Assembly (NCBI GenBank): GCA_963402885.1
Contig: OY727095.1
Location: forward strand, 30,013,001-30,077,000
From: Antedon bifida
Taxonomy: Eukaryota > Echinodermata > Crinoidea > Comatulida > Antedonidae
DNA length: 64,000 nucleotides
Direction of reading: 5' to 3'
In this document: piece by piece, positions 1 through 12,400 of the stretch
Numbering within the stretch: the first letter of the stretch is position 1
Layout: every line of letters starts with the position of its first letter
Program-made: the position numbers and the translations under genes
Notes under the pieces: generated by a model
The model's database searches: none
Told to the model about the DNA's origin: nothing
What the model saw: the letters and a program-made list of their open reading frames with translations, nothing else

Positions 1-360
1 TGATGTGTATAAAACAAATATTGAATGTGGTCATTTTATAGAGGACGCATGTCTAAAAATCAATTGTAGGTTGTAAATGTTCAAGAGGCTAGAGTTACTA
101 CTGTAGAACTGGTATGAGGTAAATCAAATATTGTATTGACTAATCATTTTATAGAGGGGGCATGTCTGAATTCAATTTAGTAAATGTACAGGAGGCTAGA
201 GCTATTATGCCTGAATGTGTAAGTAAGTGGTGTAATGTATATAAAACAAATATTGTAGAGGGCATATATCTGAATTCAATTCAGTAAATGTAAAGGAGGC
301 TATCATGCCTGAATCTAGAACTGTATGAGATACATATAAAACAAATATTGACTGGTTTTA
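1..360. repeat. Degenerate tandem repeat, about three units of roughly 110 bp
   Basis: The words CATTTTATAGAGG, GCATGTCT, AATTCAATT, TAAATGT and AGGAGGCTAGAG recur in the same order at about 40-90, 145-200 and 255-310. They lie in the METTL13 intron downstream of the last visible exon. No coding sequence is seen in 361-930. Confidence 0.6.
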
Positions 361-930
361 TCAATACATGGTTTGAAACATTACTCTTGGTGATCTATAT
401 CCGGCTATTGGCTATATTTTGAGACATGTTCCTCAACCTAGTGAATATTTGTACAATATAATGAAAGAGTTCATCAGCATATTTTAAACACAAAGTATAA
501 TCACCAGTCTATTTAGTTAGCAGTTTATATGTTATACTGTAGGCCTACCTTGCTTGCCATGATTGGTTTAAATTTAGTACAGACAAAAACGAAGACAGGG
601 AGAGCAAAAGCAGATTTTTTCTCTTCATTATCATCTGTAATAATCTTGTGTACCCTTACCAGCCATGACCTGCATTATCAATAATAAAGTATTCATATGA
701 AGTACAACAATATTTGTTAAAGTCAAAGCTATTAATACGATTATTTTTAGATTTTCAAAAACAAATTCTGTATTAATTAGTTACTTCTTTATGTCCAGCA
801 TATTTTTTAGGTATTTTGATAAGAATAGCAGAACAAATAGGTGGAAGTTTTTTTATAACTTTTTAGGAGTGGAGTTCTTTTTGACATCAGACCAGATTTG
901 ACTCTGCAATACAGTAGACCGATTACTTAC

Positions 931-2648
931 TTATTTGTAAACCATGTGACTATTTCCTTTGCTATGTGTTGTTGTGCTAATGATATACAAATATAGCGCC
1001 CTCCATAATTAACTACACGATCGATTTCTGAGAACATGTTTTGAACACTTTCAATTGTGGCAGGTTCCGAGTCTGACATAATGGCGTCAAGCGTTCCTTT
1101 GTCAATAACCACATTGAAATGATTATCAGCAAATGTCATCTGGAAAAATGAATTATTTTTATTATATATTAGGAATAATGCTATTAAGGATTTAATAACG
1201 TTCAGGCTTATAAGTGATATATTCATTCACATACAATGCTCTTGTAGTAAAGAATTTCTTTATCAGAACTTAACCATTGGATAACTCATGGTATCATGAA
1301 TGACTTGAACCAAGTACCCTTAGGATTGGCACCTGTGTATCTAAACCACCAAGCAGCTATAGCTAATTTAAAATTGTTAATTTTTGCTCTAAAAGCATTG
1401 GACAAATAATAGTCATTCTCATTTTGTATAATAGTTTCTAATGCTCAATGCTCGCATCATTACTCCCATGGTTGGATCAAACAAGTATAGAACACACTTG
1501 ATCTAATCAGTGCAGGTGTGATGGACCCTATTCATCCCACTTGTACACCTGGGTGGAGAGAGATAAACTTATGTGTGTGTGTGTGTGTCTTGCCTAGGAC
1601 ACTAAGCAATCTGAAAAGCATTGATGACTCTCAAAGTCTCGATCTCACGATAACACGCTGAGCAATATTGGCAGAAAAGCAATTTCAGAATTATATATTA
1701 GTATTAACTTACCTTCTGCACGTCCATTTCAAGAAACTTCATCTCTGGTCTCGTAGACGCGTTTCTCGTAGTCATGTTTTTAATTACCACCTTACTGATA
1801 TCAATGTTGATCAACTGATGATAGCCCACATCGTACAAGTCCTCGCTCAGTGTTGAGTTACCACATCCTATCATCAGCACTTTGTTACTGCTTTTACTGT
1901 ACTTGTGCAGGATTTCACATAGATCTCCATATTCACCATACCTTAAAAAAAAAATTAGTTTTAACCTTTTCATATAAAAGGGAAAAAATACATACAGTAT
2001 ACATGCTCGGACTAGTGGACTGGATGCATGAAAGGTGAATATTAAGATATGAATAAATTGATAAATTAGAGAATAAGTGAGTGAATGAATTAGTGAGTGT
2101 AAGAATGGTGGAGTGAGTGGATGAATGTGTTGGTTCAACATTGAGTGGAAGATTGAGTTAGTGGATGAATGAATGAGTGGATAGATGAATGCGTAGATGG
2201 TTAATGAATGAGTGAGTGCATGAATGAATGAGTGAGTGCAAGATTAAGTGTGTGGGAGATTGAGTGAAAGAATAGATTGAGTGAAAGAATAAAGTGAGTG
2301 AGTGGACAAATGAGTGAGTGGATGAATGCGAGTTGTTTGCCGTGGTAGATGGCAGATTGATGCAGGTAAAAAGATTGATGAAAAATCAGCTATGTAAAAG
2401 AAGATTGGATGGATGAATAATTTATTAATTGATGGACAAATGGATAAATGAAATCATCAATAAAGTAAGTGGATGGAGGAATGGATGAGCAGCTGAATTA
2501 AATGAATAGAAGATGAATTAATGGATTGAGATAGATGAACCTGAAATCTGTTTTACCACTCAAATGCTGCACCACCACGCTTCTTGAAAAATTTGTCCCA
2601 ATAATCCACAGACTGAAACTCACTACTGCTTCTTGGTAACAAATCCAT
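931..2648 (-). CDS. METTL13: METTL13 (eEF1A lysine/N-terminal methyltransferase), 5' part, three exons
   Basis: Coding exons 2648-2557, 1941-1713 and 1139-931 join in frame into 176 residues and run off the left edge. The protein starts [11 protein letters not shown] and continues with a DYWDKFF segment, the characteristic METTL13 start. Exon 2 carries the SAM-binding motif I ([18 protein letters not shown]) and the acidic NIDIS strand; exon 3 carries the post-motif segment [10 protein letters not shown] and [11 protein letters not shown]. Family knowledge: METTL13 has two seven-beta-strand methyltransferase domains that act on eEF1A (Lys55 and the N terminus); only the N-terminal domain is visible. 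Splice sites are GT-AG: donors at 2556-2555, 1712-1711 and 930-929; acceptors just before 1941 and 1139. EEF1AKMT4 is a paralogue with a similar fold, but the N-terminal match favours METTL13. The rest of the gene should lie left of base 1. Confidence 0.9.
1440..1660 (-). repeat. Decayed tRNA-derived SINE copy with internal (TG)n
   Basis: This stretch matches the SINE at 51430-51735 in order: TTGGATCAAAC, ATACTCCCAT-like words, GTACACCTGGGTGGAGAGAG, TCTTGCCTA and TCTCGATCTCACGAT. A short TG microsatellite lies at about 1572-1588. It sits in METTL13 intron 2. Confidence 0.6.
2040..2530. repeat. GAGTGAATGAAT-type simple/minisatellite repeat
   Basis: About 490 bp made mostly of the words GAGTG, GAATGA, GGATGA and AGTGAGTG in irregular order, within METTL13 intron 1. 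The long open frame on the minus strand here is produced by the four-base periodicity and is not coding. Confidence 0.8.
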
Positions 2649-3446
2649 TTGCTGTTAATATACATGTGTAATGAAAAATTAAGTTTATTAGGTTTTAACC
2701 CGCCATCTGTAAATGCAAAGAAAAGTAACTATAGGCCTATGTATTTATTATTAATTAATGACATGTTTTCAGTTGAATTGAATGTTTCTTGAATTTAAAT
2801 TAGCCATGAAAATTAGGGATTGTTTGATAAATAATGAATCAACACCACTTTCCAAATGTTGGTCAAAAAGACAGGCAATAGCTCCATCCTGAGCAGCCCT
2901 GCCATCCATAGGCCTACCTACTACTAGCCTAGCTACAGTAGCATTTAGGCAGGCAGAACTGCTCAGTCAGTGTAGTGTCAGTGAGGCTCAACTCAGGTTA
3001 GCCTAGCCTAGCTAGAGTCCTACTTTAGGACAAAACAAGCTCTACAGATAAGCCTATATCCTTAAAATGTATAACGTTATTATGTATCTATTGAATAATT
3101 ATAAGCAGACGACTTTGGATTATCATTATATTATGTTAATTTATTCATAAACAAGGAAAACTTACAGTCAATCAAAACACGTGTGTTTGTGTTGGAAAAC
3201 TCATCTGTGTTGTGATATGTAGTTGTTGTAATCCAGCCGGATTCTACATTATAACGACTGTTTCGATAGAAACTACTAAAGAAGTCTATAACCTTTGACC
3301 TATCAATGCTGATTTTTAGATTTGATGACATGACCATTGACAGCAGCTCAGATAGATCACAGGAAATGAAAGTAAAATTATAAAAATATAGGGACAGAGA
3401 AAATAACATAGTGGTCAAAGAATTACGGTAGTTTAGGCTTCAATCA
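2649..3446. promoter_or_regulatory. Head-to-head intergenic region between METTL13 and SCYL3
   Basis: The start codons of METTL13 (minus, 2648) and SCYL3 (plus, 3447) are 798 bp apart and point away from each other, so a shared bidirectional promoter is likely (inference). The stretch contains a tract rich in TAGGCCTA and CTAGCTA words at about 2905-3015. A 95-codon open frame on the minus strand at 3131-3418 has no recognisable homology and is probably chance. Confidence 0.5.
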
Positions 3447-6400
3447 ATGGGGGCTGAAGGAAGCGTACTACAAGGTTGTAAGTTAGATGAACCTCTAGAA
3501 TCGTCAGGCCACTCTCATCAACCTGACTGGGTCATCCATCCGGCACGTCGAGACGATGGTTCGCAGGTGTCCGTGTTTGTTCACAAAGGGGATCGGAAAT
3601 CTGAGGACGCTAGGGTTCAAAATGCTGCTAAGGTACTGTAGAGTGGACCGTGTACAGTATTACTACAGTACTAGATGTACACCAGCACTGTGGTATAATT
3701 TATGGACTTTAGAATTGTTTTAATGATGAATCTCAATTAAATAATGAATTATTTAATGGAAATGTAGGAAGGAGAGTTATTTTATAAATAAAATACAACT
3801 AGAAACTTGGCCTAAATTCTTTCTATTATCCTGTACTACAGTGGCATAATTAATGAAATAATTTCACAATTGTGACACCAACCAATAAACACAAATCTAT
3901 ATTAATTGGTTCCATGGTCCCTATTGGTGTTTAATTTAGGCCTAAACTAATAAGACTGGATCTGTTTATATTATAAAGCCTAACCTACTGTATCTATACT
4001 ATTACGATTTAAAATAGAATGTATTTTTAAATTTATTGATACCAAATAAAAATGCAAGTAAATAAATCTGTAAATGTAACCTGATTCATCTCTTTTTTGT
4101 TTGTTTTTGCAGCAACTAAAAGTTCTTCGCCATCCAACTATATTAAAATTCTTTGCGTCATGTAAAAATGTTGAAGGCACGTATCTAATCACAGAACAAG
4201 TGAAACCATTAGACCTGGTGTTGGAAAATCTCAGCTCGGAAGAAATATGTGTTGGGATGTATAACATTATAGAGGCCTTAAGTTTTCTACATACAAGGGT
4301 AAGACATTAACATTGATGTGCTATGATTGCAGGTCAAGTATAATGTACAATACAGTGCATTGTTTGACCACTGTACTTAATATACCCCCTCCCCTTTACC
4401 AACCAAAAAGTGAAGATGGTCTAACACTGACTTGTAATTATTTATTTTTTTATTCACTGCGTTTATGTTTATTTTAATTATTGTTTTCCAAGGTTCTTAT
4501 TAGCTTAAAGATCTTAAAATATGCATCCTCCATTTACTTGTTTGTTGTAGTAGTAAGTGGAAAATAAATTGAATTGAATAAATATGATTTATAGATTAAA
4601 ACTAGGTATTAAAAAGAAAATGTATGCATATATTAAATTTATATTTTCTTGATGCAGTTCTTTTGCATATCTTAGCTTTCAAGGAATATCCTTGTTAAAT
4701 GCACTTTATAACCTTTTCATTCTCAAATCTTTTAGAATTATTAACATGTTTTTTTTCCTTTCATTTTAGGGTGGTGTATCTCATAACAATGTATGTACAT
4801 CTTCTATTTATGTGAGTAGTCAAGATGGAGGCTGGCGACTTGGTGCAATGGAACACCTTTGCAAATTTGAAGATGCCACCGTACAGGTAAACTGTCAATG
4901 AACCTAACCTAAACAGTAGGCACCTATAAAGGGACACCTTCAGGACCTCTAAAGATTATTGTCCCCTAAAAAACAAAACAAATGAGGATTAATAAAATCA
5001 GACTTTAAATAGTTAATTTAAAAGTTAATCACTTTTTTAGATTTTTTTAAACTGATTTTATTGCTAACAAAAAAACAACATAAACATAACATTGACAAAA
5101 GGTGATAAGATTTAGTTAAACGAGACTAATCAAAGCTTAACACCAACAATAAGAAATAGTATAATTTTTTTAGAAAAATAAAGTTTTCTTTTATAAAATT
5201 ACTGAATAAATGGTTAAATACCAACTCTATTGACAAACAGTCATCAAACCCATCTCTTTTGCAGAGCAGCATAATTTCTACCTAGTTCAAGCCTTGTTGT
5301 GGTCATAGTGCTTTAGAGAAAATTTATTTTGGTTAGGCACTTTACAAAAGACAATTATTGTTTTTAAATCCAACAAAAAAACAAAAAAAATGACTATTTT
5401 TTGCTTTAAATTACTAAATAATTATTAAGGAGATGTTGTGGATCAAAGAGATAAAACCTACACTCAATAAACAATCGGATTCCATCAAAGCTAAATTGTT
5501 TATCTAACTCAGTAGGAGGAGCTAATTACTTAATTAGCCCTCAATTAGCATTTCCTGTCACCAACTTTGGTGCTTAGTGCACATAATTATTATTGTTTTG
5601 TATTCACTTGATCTTGAAAATGGTTCTATGATGGTACCGAAACGTCGATCTCTCTTTTTGTCATTAAATTTTATATTGAAATTATATAGTAAACGTCTTT
5701 TAATTCGTAATTTGAAACATGACAACCAACTTCATCTGTTCAGAAGTCTTGAGCGATGCAGTCAAAAGCTTGTTAGTTGTGAGTCATCTCTTGACTTTCT
5801 ACAACTATGTCAAAATACCGGGGTTACCCCAACATTTGCGAGAGCTGATCATACTAAACGTGAACGTTGGAGAACATCTTCTAAGAAGTTTGAACAGAAT
5901 ATCATTGAGGAGGAAATTAAGCTTAAATGTAAACACCTAAAGGAACTGAGAAAGACGATGAACAAATTGTACCTGGATATTAAGAACATGTGTTCTTCTT
6001 TTCGATACATCTGTATACTTAAAACGATAACAGAACTAAGGATAAAACAAATGGACGGTGAACTGCGGAATCACTCCAAGAAGATCGCACGCCTATTATA
6101 CAAGGATCGAGACATAGACGAACACATTACCAACTTATCTTCGTACCAGCTTTCCATCTTCCAAAAACTGGTTCTTAGTCGTGTCTTACAGTTCGCCTTA
6201 CCACATCAATCACAACGTAGGGAAATTTTAGCCAACTTTGAAAAGGCTTACTGGCGTGTCGAGAAGAAACTAAATAATGAGGATATGAAGGAGCTCACAT
6301 CAGCAACTTTAAAGTCGATTGCTCTAAACTACATCGAACGCAAGGACCAATCTCCACCTAGGTCCCTGAAAAGAGCATTGGGACAATTGAAGAAAAGGGA

Positions 6401-9400
6401 TGACATTGTCATTACTACACCTGACAAAGGTTCCGGAGTCGTTATCATGGATAAACATCATTATGACCAACTTCTTAGACAATCGTCTATAAACAACACA
6501 TCTAAGTTTATACCCGTAAGTAAGACACAACCTAAGTCTAGAGGTAGACCAATTAAGCATTTCCATCCTCTCTTAGAAAAGGAGAAGCAACTATCTAATA
6601 TTGTTCGTAATATACTACCGAAGGAAGTAGCATCTACACTAACATCACAAGGCTCGAGGTTAGCCCATCTGTATGGTCTTCCCAAGACGCACAAAGAAAA
6701 TCTATCTATTAGGCCAATACTCTCAGCCACTGGCACTTACAATTTTAAATTAGCACAATGGTTAGATGAGAAGCTAAAACCATTAGCCAGCAACGAATAC
6801 TCTATACCAGACATTTTTGATTTTGCTAAAGAGTTACGTTCTACTGAAATTGGTTCAGATGATGTTCTGGTCTCTTACGACGTAGTTTCTCTATTCACCA
6901 ATGTTCCACTTGATGAGACCATTAACATTCTTGTTCATAAGGCCTTTAAAGATGACTGGTTTAACTCTGAACACGGTTTATCTATCGATAAACAAGGTCT
7001 TAAGGACCTACTTACAATTGCGACCAAAAATCAACTTTTCCAATATGATGGTGATCTATACGAGCAGGTTGATGGCGTAGCCATGGGTTCACCGCTTGGA
7101 CCACTGATGGCAAATGTTTTCATGTGTTACATTGAAGATACCTTACAAGCAACAGGGAAAATGCCGCAGTTCTATCGTCGCTACGTTGATGACACAATCG
7201 TATTCATGCCAAGCCAGGTTTCAGCACAGAATTTTTTGAACACTTTGAACAATTCACACGATGCCGTTGATTTTACAATGGAAATTGCTAGAGATAACTC
7301 AATAAATTTTTTAGGTATGACTATCTCAAAAAACGATATATCTCTTGAAACCAAAGTATATAAGAAATCCACTAATAAAGGCTTATTATTACATTATGAT
7401 AGCCATGTGGATATCAAACATAAACGTAATCTAATTCACACAATGCTTAATAGGGCCTACAAATTGTCATCTACGCATGACATTTTCCTATCAGAGGTTG
7501 ATAATGTAACAAAGATTTTTCAAAGGTTGAATTATCCTTTAGATCTTATTAGTAATATTGTTAAGGCTTTTAACCAATCCATTAATACTTGTGTGACTCC
7601 TAGTAATACTAATGAAGATATGCTAACTGATGAATCTCCCCAGCCTATTAGGATTGTACTACCGTACAAGGATCAAACTTGTTGTAACACGGTTACTAAA
7701 CAACTTAAACAACTTAGTGCGAAGATTGAAAATGATATTTTACCAGTATTTACTAGTCGTAAGATAGGTGACACCTTAAAACCTAAAGAAATGAAACCCA
7801 GAATCATTAATTCACAATGCGTTGTGTACAAATTTCAATGTGGTTTGTGTGATACAAACTATGTCGGTTACACTTGCCGACACCTTTACAAACGCATTAA
7901 TGAACATAACAAAAGTATTATAGGCGATCACCTAAAACAACATGGCATAACTGGTGATATCTCGGAATACTTTAGAGTCTTATCTAAATGTAACAATAAG
8001 TTTGATTGCCTAATTAAGGAGATGTTGTGGATCAAAGAGATAAAACCTACACTCAATAAACAATCGGATTCCATCAAAGCTAAATTGTTTATCTAACTCA
8101 GTAGGAGGAGCTAATTACTTAATTAGCCCTCAATTAGCATTTCCTGTCACCAACTTTGGTGCTTAGTGCACATAATTATTATTGTTTTGTATTCACTTGA
8201 TCTTGAAAATGGTTCTATGATGGTACCGAAACGTCGATCTCTCTTTTTGTCATTAAATTTTATTTTGAAAAAATAATTATTAAATTACAGATAAATAATA
8301 ATTGTTTTCTATTTTTGGTCAAAATGAATAACTATTATGTGACATTAAAATGACATATTGAAAAACAATTTAAAAAACAAACAATACATCTTTAATAAGG
8401 TTATCCCTTTGATTGGCAATACTGTTAAAACATTTATTAGTCCTTGTTCACAGGAAAGTGTCTCATCATGAAGGATGGGTTCTACTGTGTACTTTACTGT
8501 GTATTTTTTTAATTTTCTATTCATTAATTCCTCTTAGATTATTTTCATAATAAATATTGTGCTATGGTACAATAGATCGACAAAACTGTGGTGTTTTTAT
8601 TTTTTTATTATTTATGAAAACAATCCTGAACCATAGAAGATGTACAGTATAGACACAAACAATTTGAGTAGAAACTAAATGGGAACAGAGCATCGAATAC
8701 AATTCCAATCCTTTAGTGCACAATGCTTTTGAAAACTGCAATGTAGTATTATGTTCTGGGATCAGAAACTAACATTCCTTAAATAATATAAATATAATTA
8801 CAATTTGGACTGAAATATTGTGGTTTTGAAGACTGGCATTATTTGTAGAAAATCTCAAGTAATTGAATCATTTTTTTTCTTTTAGTTTTTGAAAGACAGT
8901 AAACCATTGCGTCATAGCGAGGCAATTCCACCAGAAGAAAACGAAGATTCCTTAACATCCAATGCACCGTCACTAGGTCATGCCAGGGATGCGTATGCGT
9001 TTGGTGTCTTAGCAGAGCATCTTTTACAATACTTGGAAGAACTTGGTAAAAATTTTAAGATCAACTTAGTAAAACTATCTATCTATTGATTGTGTAACAG
9101 GGCTTGAAATTTACTTTTTTATTTACTAACTAAACCTAAACTTTTATTCAATTTACAAAATTAGCTAGCTTTGAAATTTGTAACAGCATTTTTGGATGAC
9201 ACCTGACTGTAAATCTTTTTAATGGTGGTGCAATGTTATACAAATAATGAATGTTTATGAGTGTAATGGTACAAATAATGGCATGAGGTGAATGATGAAA
9301 GGTTATATTTCAACAAAAATCTGCTGCTGGTGTCGTGTTTACAAGCGAAACTGAGGCCAGACGACAGTTGTGCTGTTGTATATCACAGTAATTTGTATAC

Positions 9401-12400
9401 TAGATTTTTTTTCATCCGCGAAACTTTTTTTTTCGTACACAAAAATGTTTTATAAAGTACTATTAAACGATCGTTTAATAGTGCGTACTATTGCACGCCA
9501 TGTGACCCACAATCGTCCAATCAAATGACAGGAATTTATTTAGGTGTTATATAATATACAAATTTAGACTTGCCAAAGTTTAATACTGTGCTTGTCCTGC
9601 AGATGAGATTACTGTAGGCTTACATTATGTCAGGCCTAATATTTCTTTATGAATACCGTAAAAATATTACAATGAAAAATGATATTGAATTTGGTATAAA
9701 TTATTGATATGAATAATTTAATAATTATGCAGTCATGCAGCATACAAGTACATTCATTGTTTTTGTATTGCCAAAGTTGAATGAATATTATGCATAATTG
9801 ATAGAATTATCATAAATATACATAATTTAATACAACTAGACATTCAAATTGCTTTTCCATGGCTTTCTTTCATTTCTAACACAATGTTCTCAGTCTTGGG
9901 TACAGTACATGAATAAATTGTTTTCCAGATAAAAAAATTCTTTTTCTAATTATTTCAAAATATTATTTATTGATATTTATTTTGTTTTAATTTCTAGGTG
10001 ACATTACAAATTCATTTGTTGAAAGACTCAATTCTTTTGTTGATCCTGATCCAAAAAAGAGACCTCAATTGCGAACATTACTACAAGATCATATATTTAG
10101 GTAAGTAAATCTCATTTTACTATTAAATTGCGCTAGTTTTATTTATTTGTAGTATTTTAATCGACATTTTAGGATTTTATATTTATATTTTGTATGGCTT
10201 TTATATCGTAATTTATATATTTTATGTACTGTATCCATTTTATATTTGTATGTACTGTATTTTAAAAAGGCCAACAGAGTTTCCCCATGGGGATAATAAA
10301 GTTTTAATTGAATTGAATTGAAATTGCAGTATAAACAAATGAGTTTAAATTGAAAATCCTTGACAAAATAAACCTTTTCGTAAGCTAAAGCTTGTTTGGT
10401 GGTTAAAATGGAACATCAAGTCATCTGTGTTTGTGATTATACTGCAATTAAACATCAGTGTCCACAATCATACACCAAGAGCTTGTTCAGTCTTAACTGA
10501 TGGTCATAACTCCCTGATTAAAGCCACCCCTGTTAGACCATTGCTATAAAACAGTTTTAGCTAAGACTACGTTCAGTACAAATTGAGGACGCACTTGACG
10601 CACTTAATGTTCGTCACGTTTACTCAATTCACAATCATTACAGTACATACACTTCTACGTGAGAAAATCTATATAAAGATCATCATTATTATTATTTGAT
10701 TTAACACTTAAAACTCATTCAATGTGTTGTCTTTCACCATCAATATACATATAATCAGCACCATGTTGACAAAAAGAGAGGTTTAAGACTGTTTTATTAA
10801 GTCTCCTTTAATTTTAAAGACTGCTTACAGGTTAGAGCCATAGACTTACTCAACTATTCTTTAACTACTGTGTACGCTGCCATACCATTGAACAGAAGAA
10901 AAACTTTGATCATTATCATAGTTAATATATTCATATTTATTTTTTTTCTAGGAATGACTTTCTGGAAATTATAAAGTTCTTAAACCACCTGACACTAAAG
11001 ACAGAGCAAGAAAAGAATATATTTTTTGAAGATCTAGCTCCTCGTCTACACGGTCTTCCCGCCAAGTTAGTTGCTATCCGTCTAGCCCCAATGCTGCTAT
11101 CCAGCTTTGTTATGGCTGAACCAGTGGCTGTTGATAAGCTGTTTGTACACCTTCTCACACCTAAGACTGGTAAGAAGAAATGACCATCATTGATGCTTGA
11201 AACTCTTGATATATTACTTTAATCTTACTATAATTCACCAAATCTCTGCGTGCCTGTTTGTCTGGGTTTATTCAGAGACTTTGGTGAAGTAATGCTGAGG
11301 ATATATTGTAGGGCCAGTATGAATCTGAATGATGTTTTAATACATTTGAAACTCGCTCTGGGCGGGTATACTAGCTAATTAATATCACAATTGTATTATA
11401 ATTTTGTATAGTATCATAGGCACATTCCTTATTAATAGAGGTCATATGTGCATTTTTTTTAAATCTCAACCCAACCTTAAATTCCTATGATACAGAGTCA
11501 CATGTTACAAACATGTGACTCTGTATCAAAGAACTTTTCTAATACAGAATTTTTGTTTATGTATAAATGTTCCATTTTAGAATACTATTCTATTTGTTTT
11601 CTTTCAGACACTCAATCGTCCATTTTCAACAGGCAAACAATCAATCCCATAATTCCAGAGGAACTTTTTAAGAAGCATATACTCCCTCTACTGATTGAGG
11701 CTTTCCAGTTACGTGATTCTCATGTCCGCTGCGTTCTGCTACGCCACTTTTCCTCCTATGTACATCTGTTTGACCACTACACACTTAGATCCACAATCCT
11801 TGTTAAGGTAATAAACTGAAAATGTAAACAGACAAACTGACAGCTACTAGCTACTATTGTCATTTCTTATGCGAAAGAGCGCCCTGTTTAAATATTTATT
11901 TGCGGTTTTTTTTATGTTCACCCCATAATTATTTATTTGTTGACTACATTTGAAATATTTATTTATATATAATTTTTGAATTCTTTTTTTTGTTGGTGGA
12001 ACTAGCCTTAATGCCCTCTTAGCTTTAGTTTAAGTTTCTCCAGCATACATGAATTCTACTTCTAAAAAAAACTTGCATGTTAATATTACCTAATGAAATA
12101 TCTGAATTAGAATTGAAAATAAAAATTGAAGCCTACATATTGCTTTATTAGTTCAGAATGTGTCATTTTTATAAGTAATATCAAATAATATCCAATATTG
12201 ATTAATAGAGGCACTGCCTACTTCCTTTTATTGATACCTGTATACTTTTTTTTATCATCAATTGACTTGTTTTATATTTTACTTGAATTTGTTATGATTA
12301 CCTCATTTTCTTGAAGGAAGAAATAAATGTTAAGTTGAATTGAATTGAAAGAGCCCCTAAAAAGTTCCCAGGCATTACTTTTGCCAAGTATTTAACACCA

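Larger units (their letters stand above)
5424..8269 (+). mobile_element. Penelope-like retroelement, near complete, with terminal pseudo-LTR repeats
   Basis: One ORF is flanked by two direct repeats of about 257 bp, 5424-5680 and 8013-8269. By eye they differ at one base near the end. The repeat contains the last 27 codons of the ORF plus the 3' UTR, which is the partial-tandem arrangement known as a pLTR in Penelope-like elements. A 13-bp direct repeat AAATAATTATTAA is found at 5416-5428 and 8271-8283 and is the probable target-site duplication, although its end overlaps the element edge. Insertion is in SCYL3 intron 3, same strand as the gene, and interrupts a family A MITE. Confidence 0.88.

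Noticed and set aside
3131-3418. 95-codon open frame between METTL13 and SCYL3
   Set aside because: Low-complexity hydrophobic start, no homology recognised, no clear splice context; probably chance, though a 5' UTR exon cannot be excluded.
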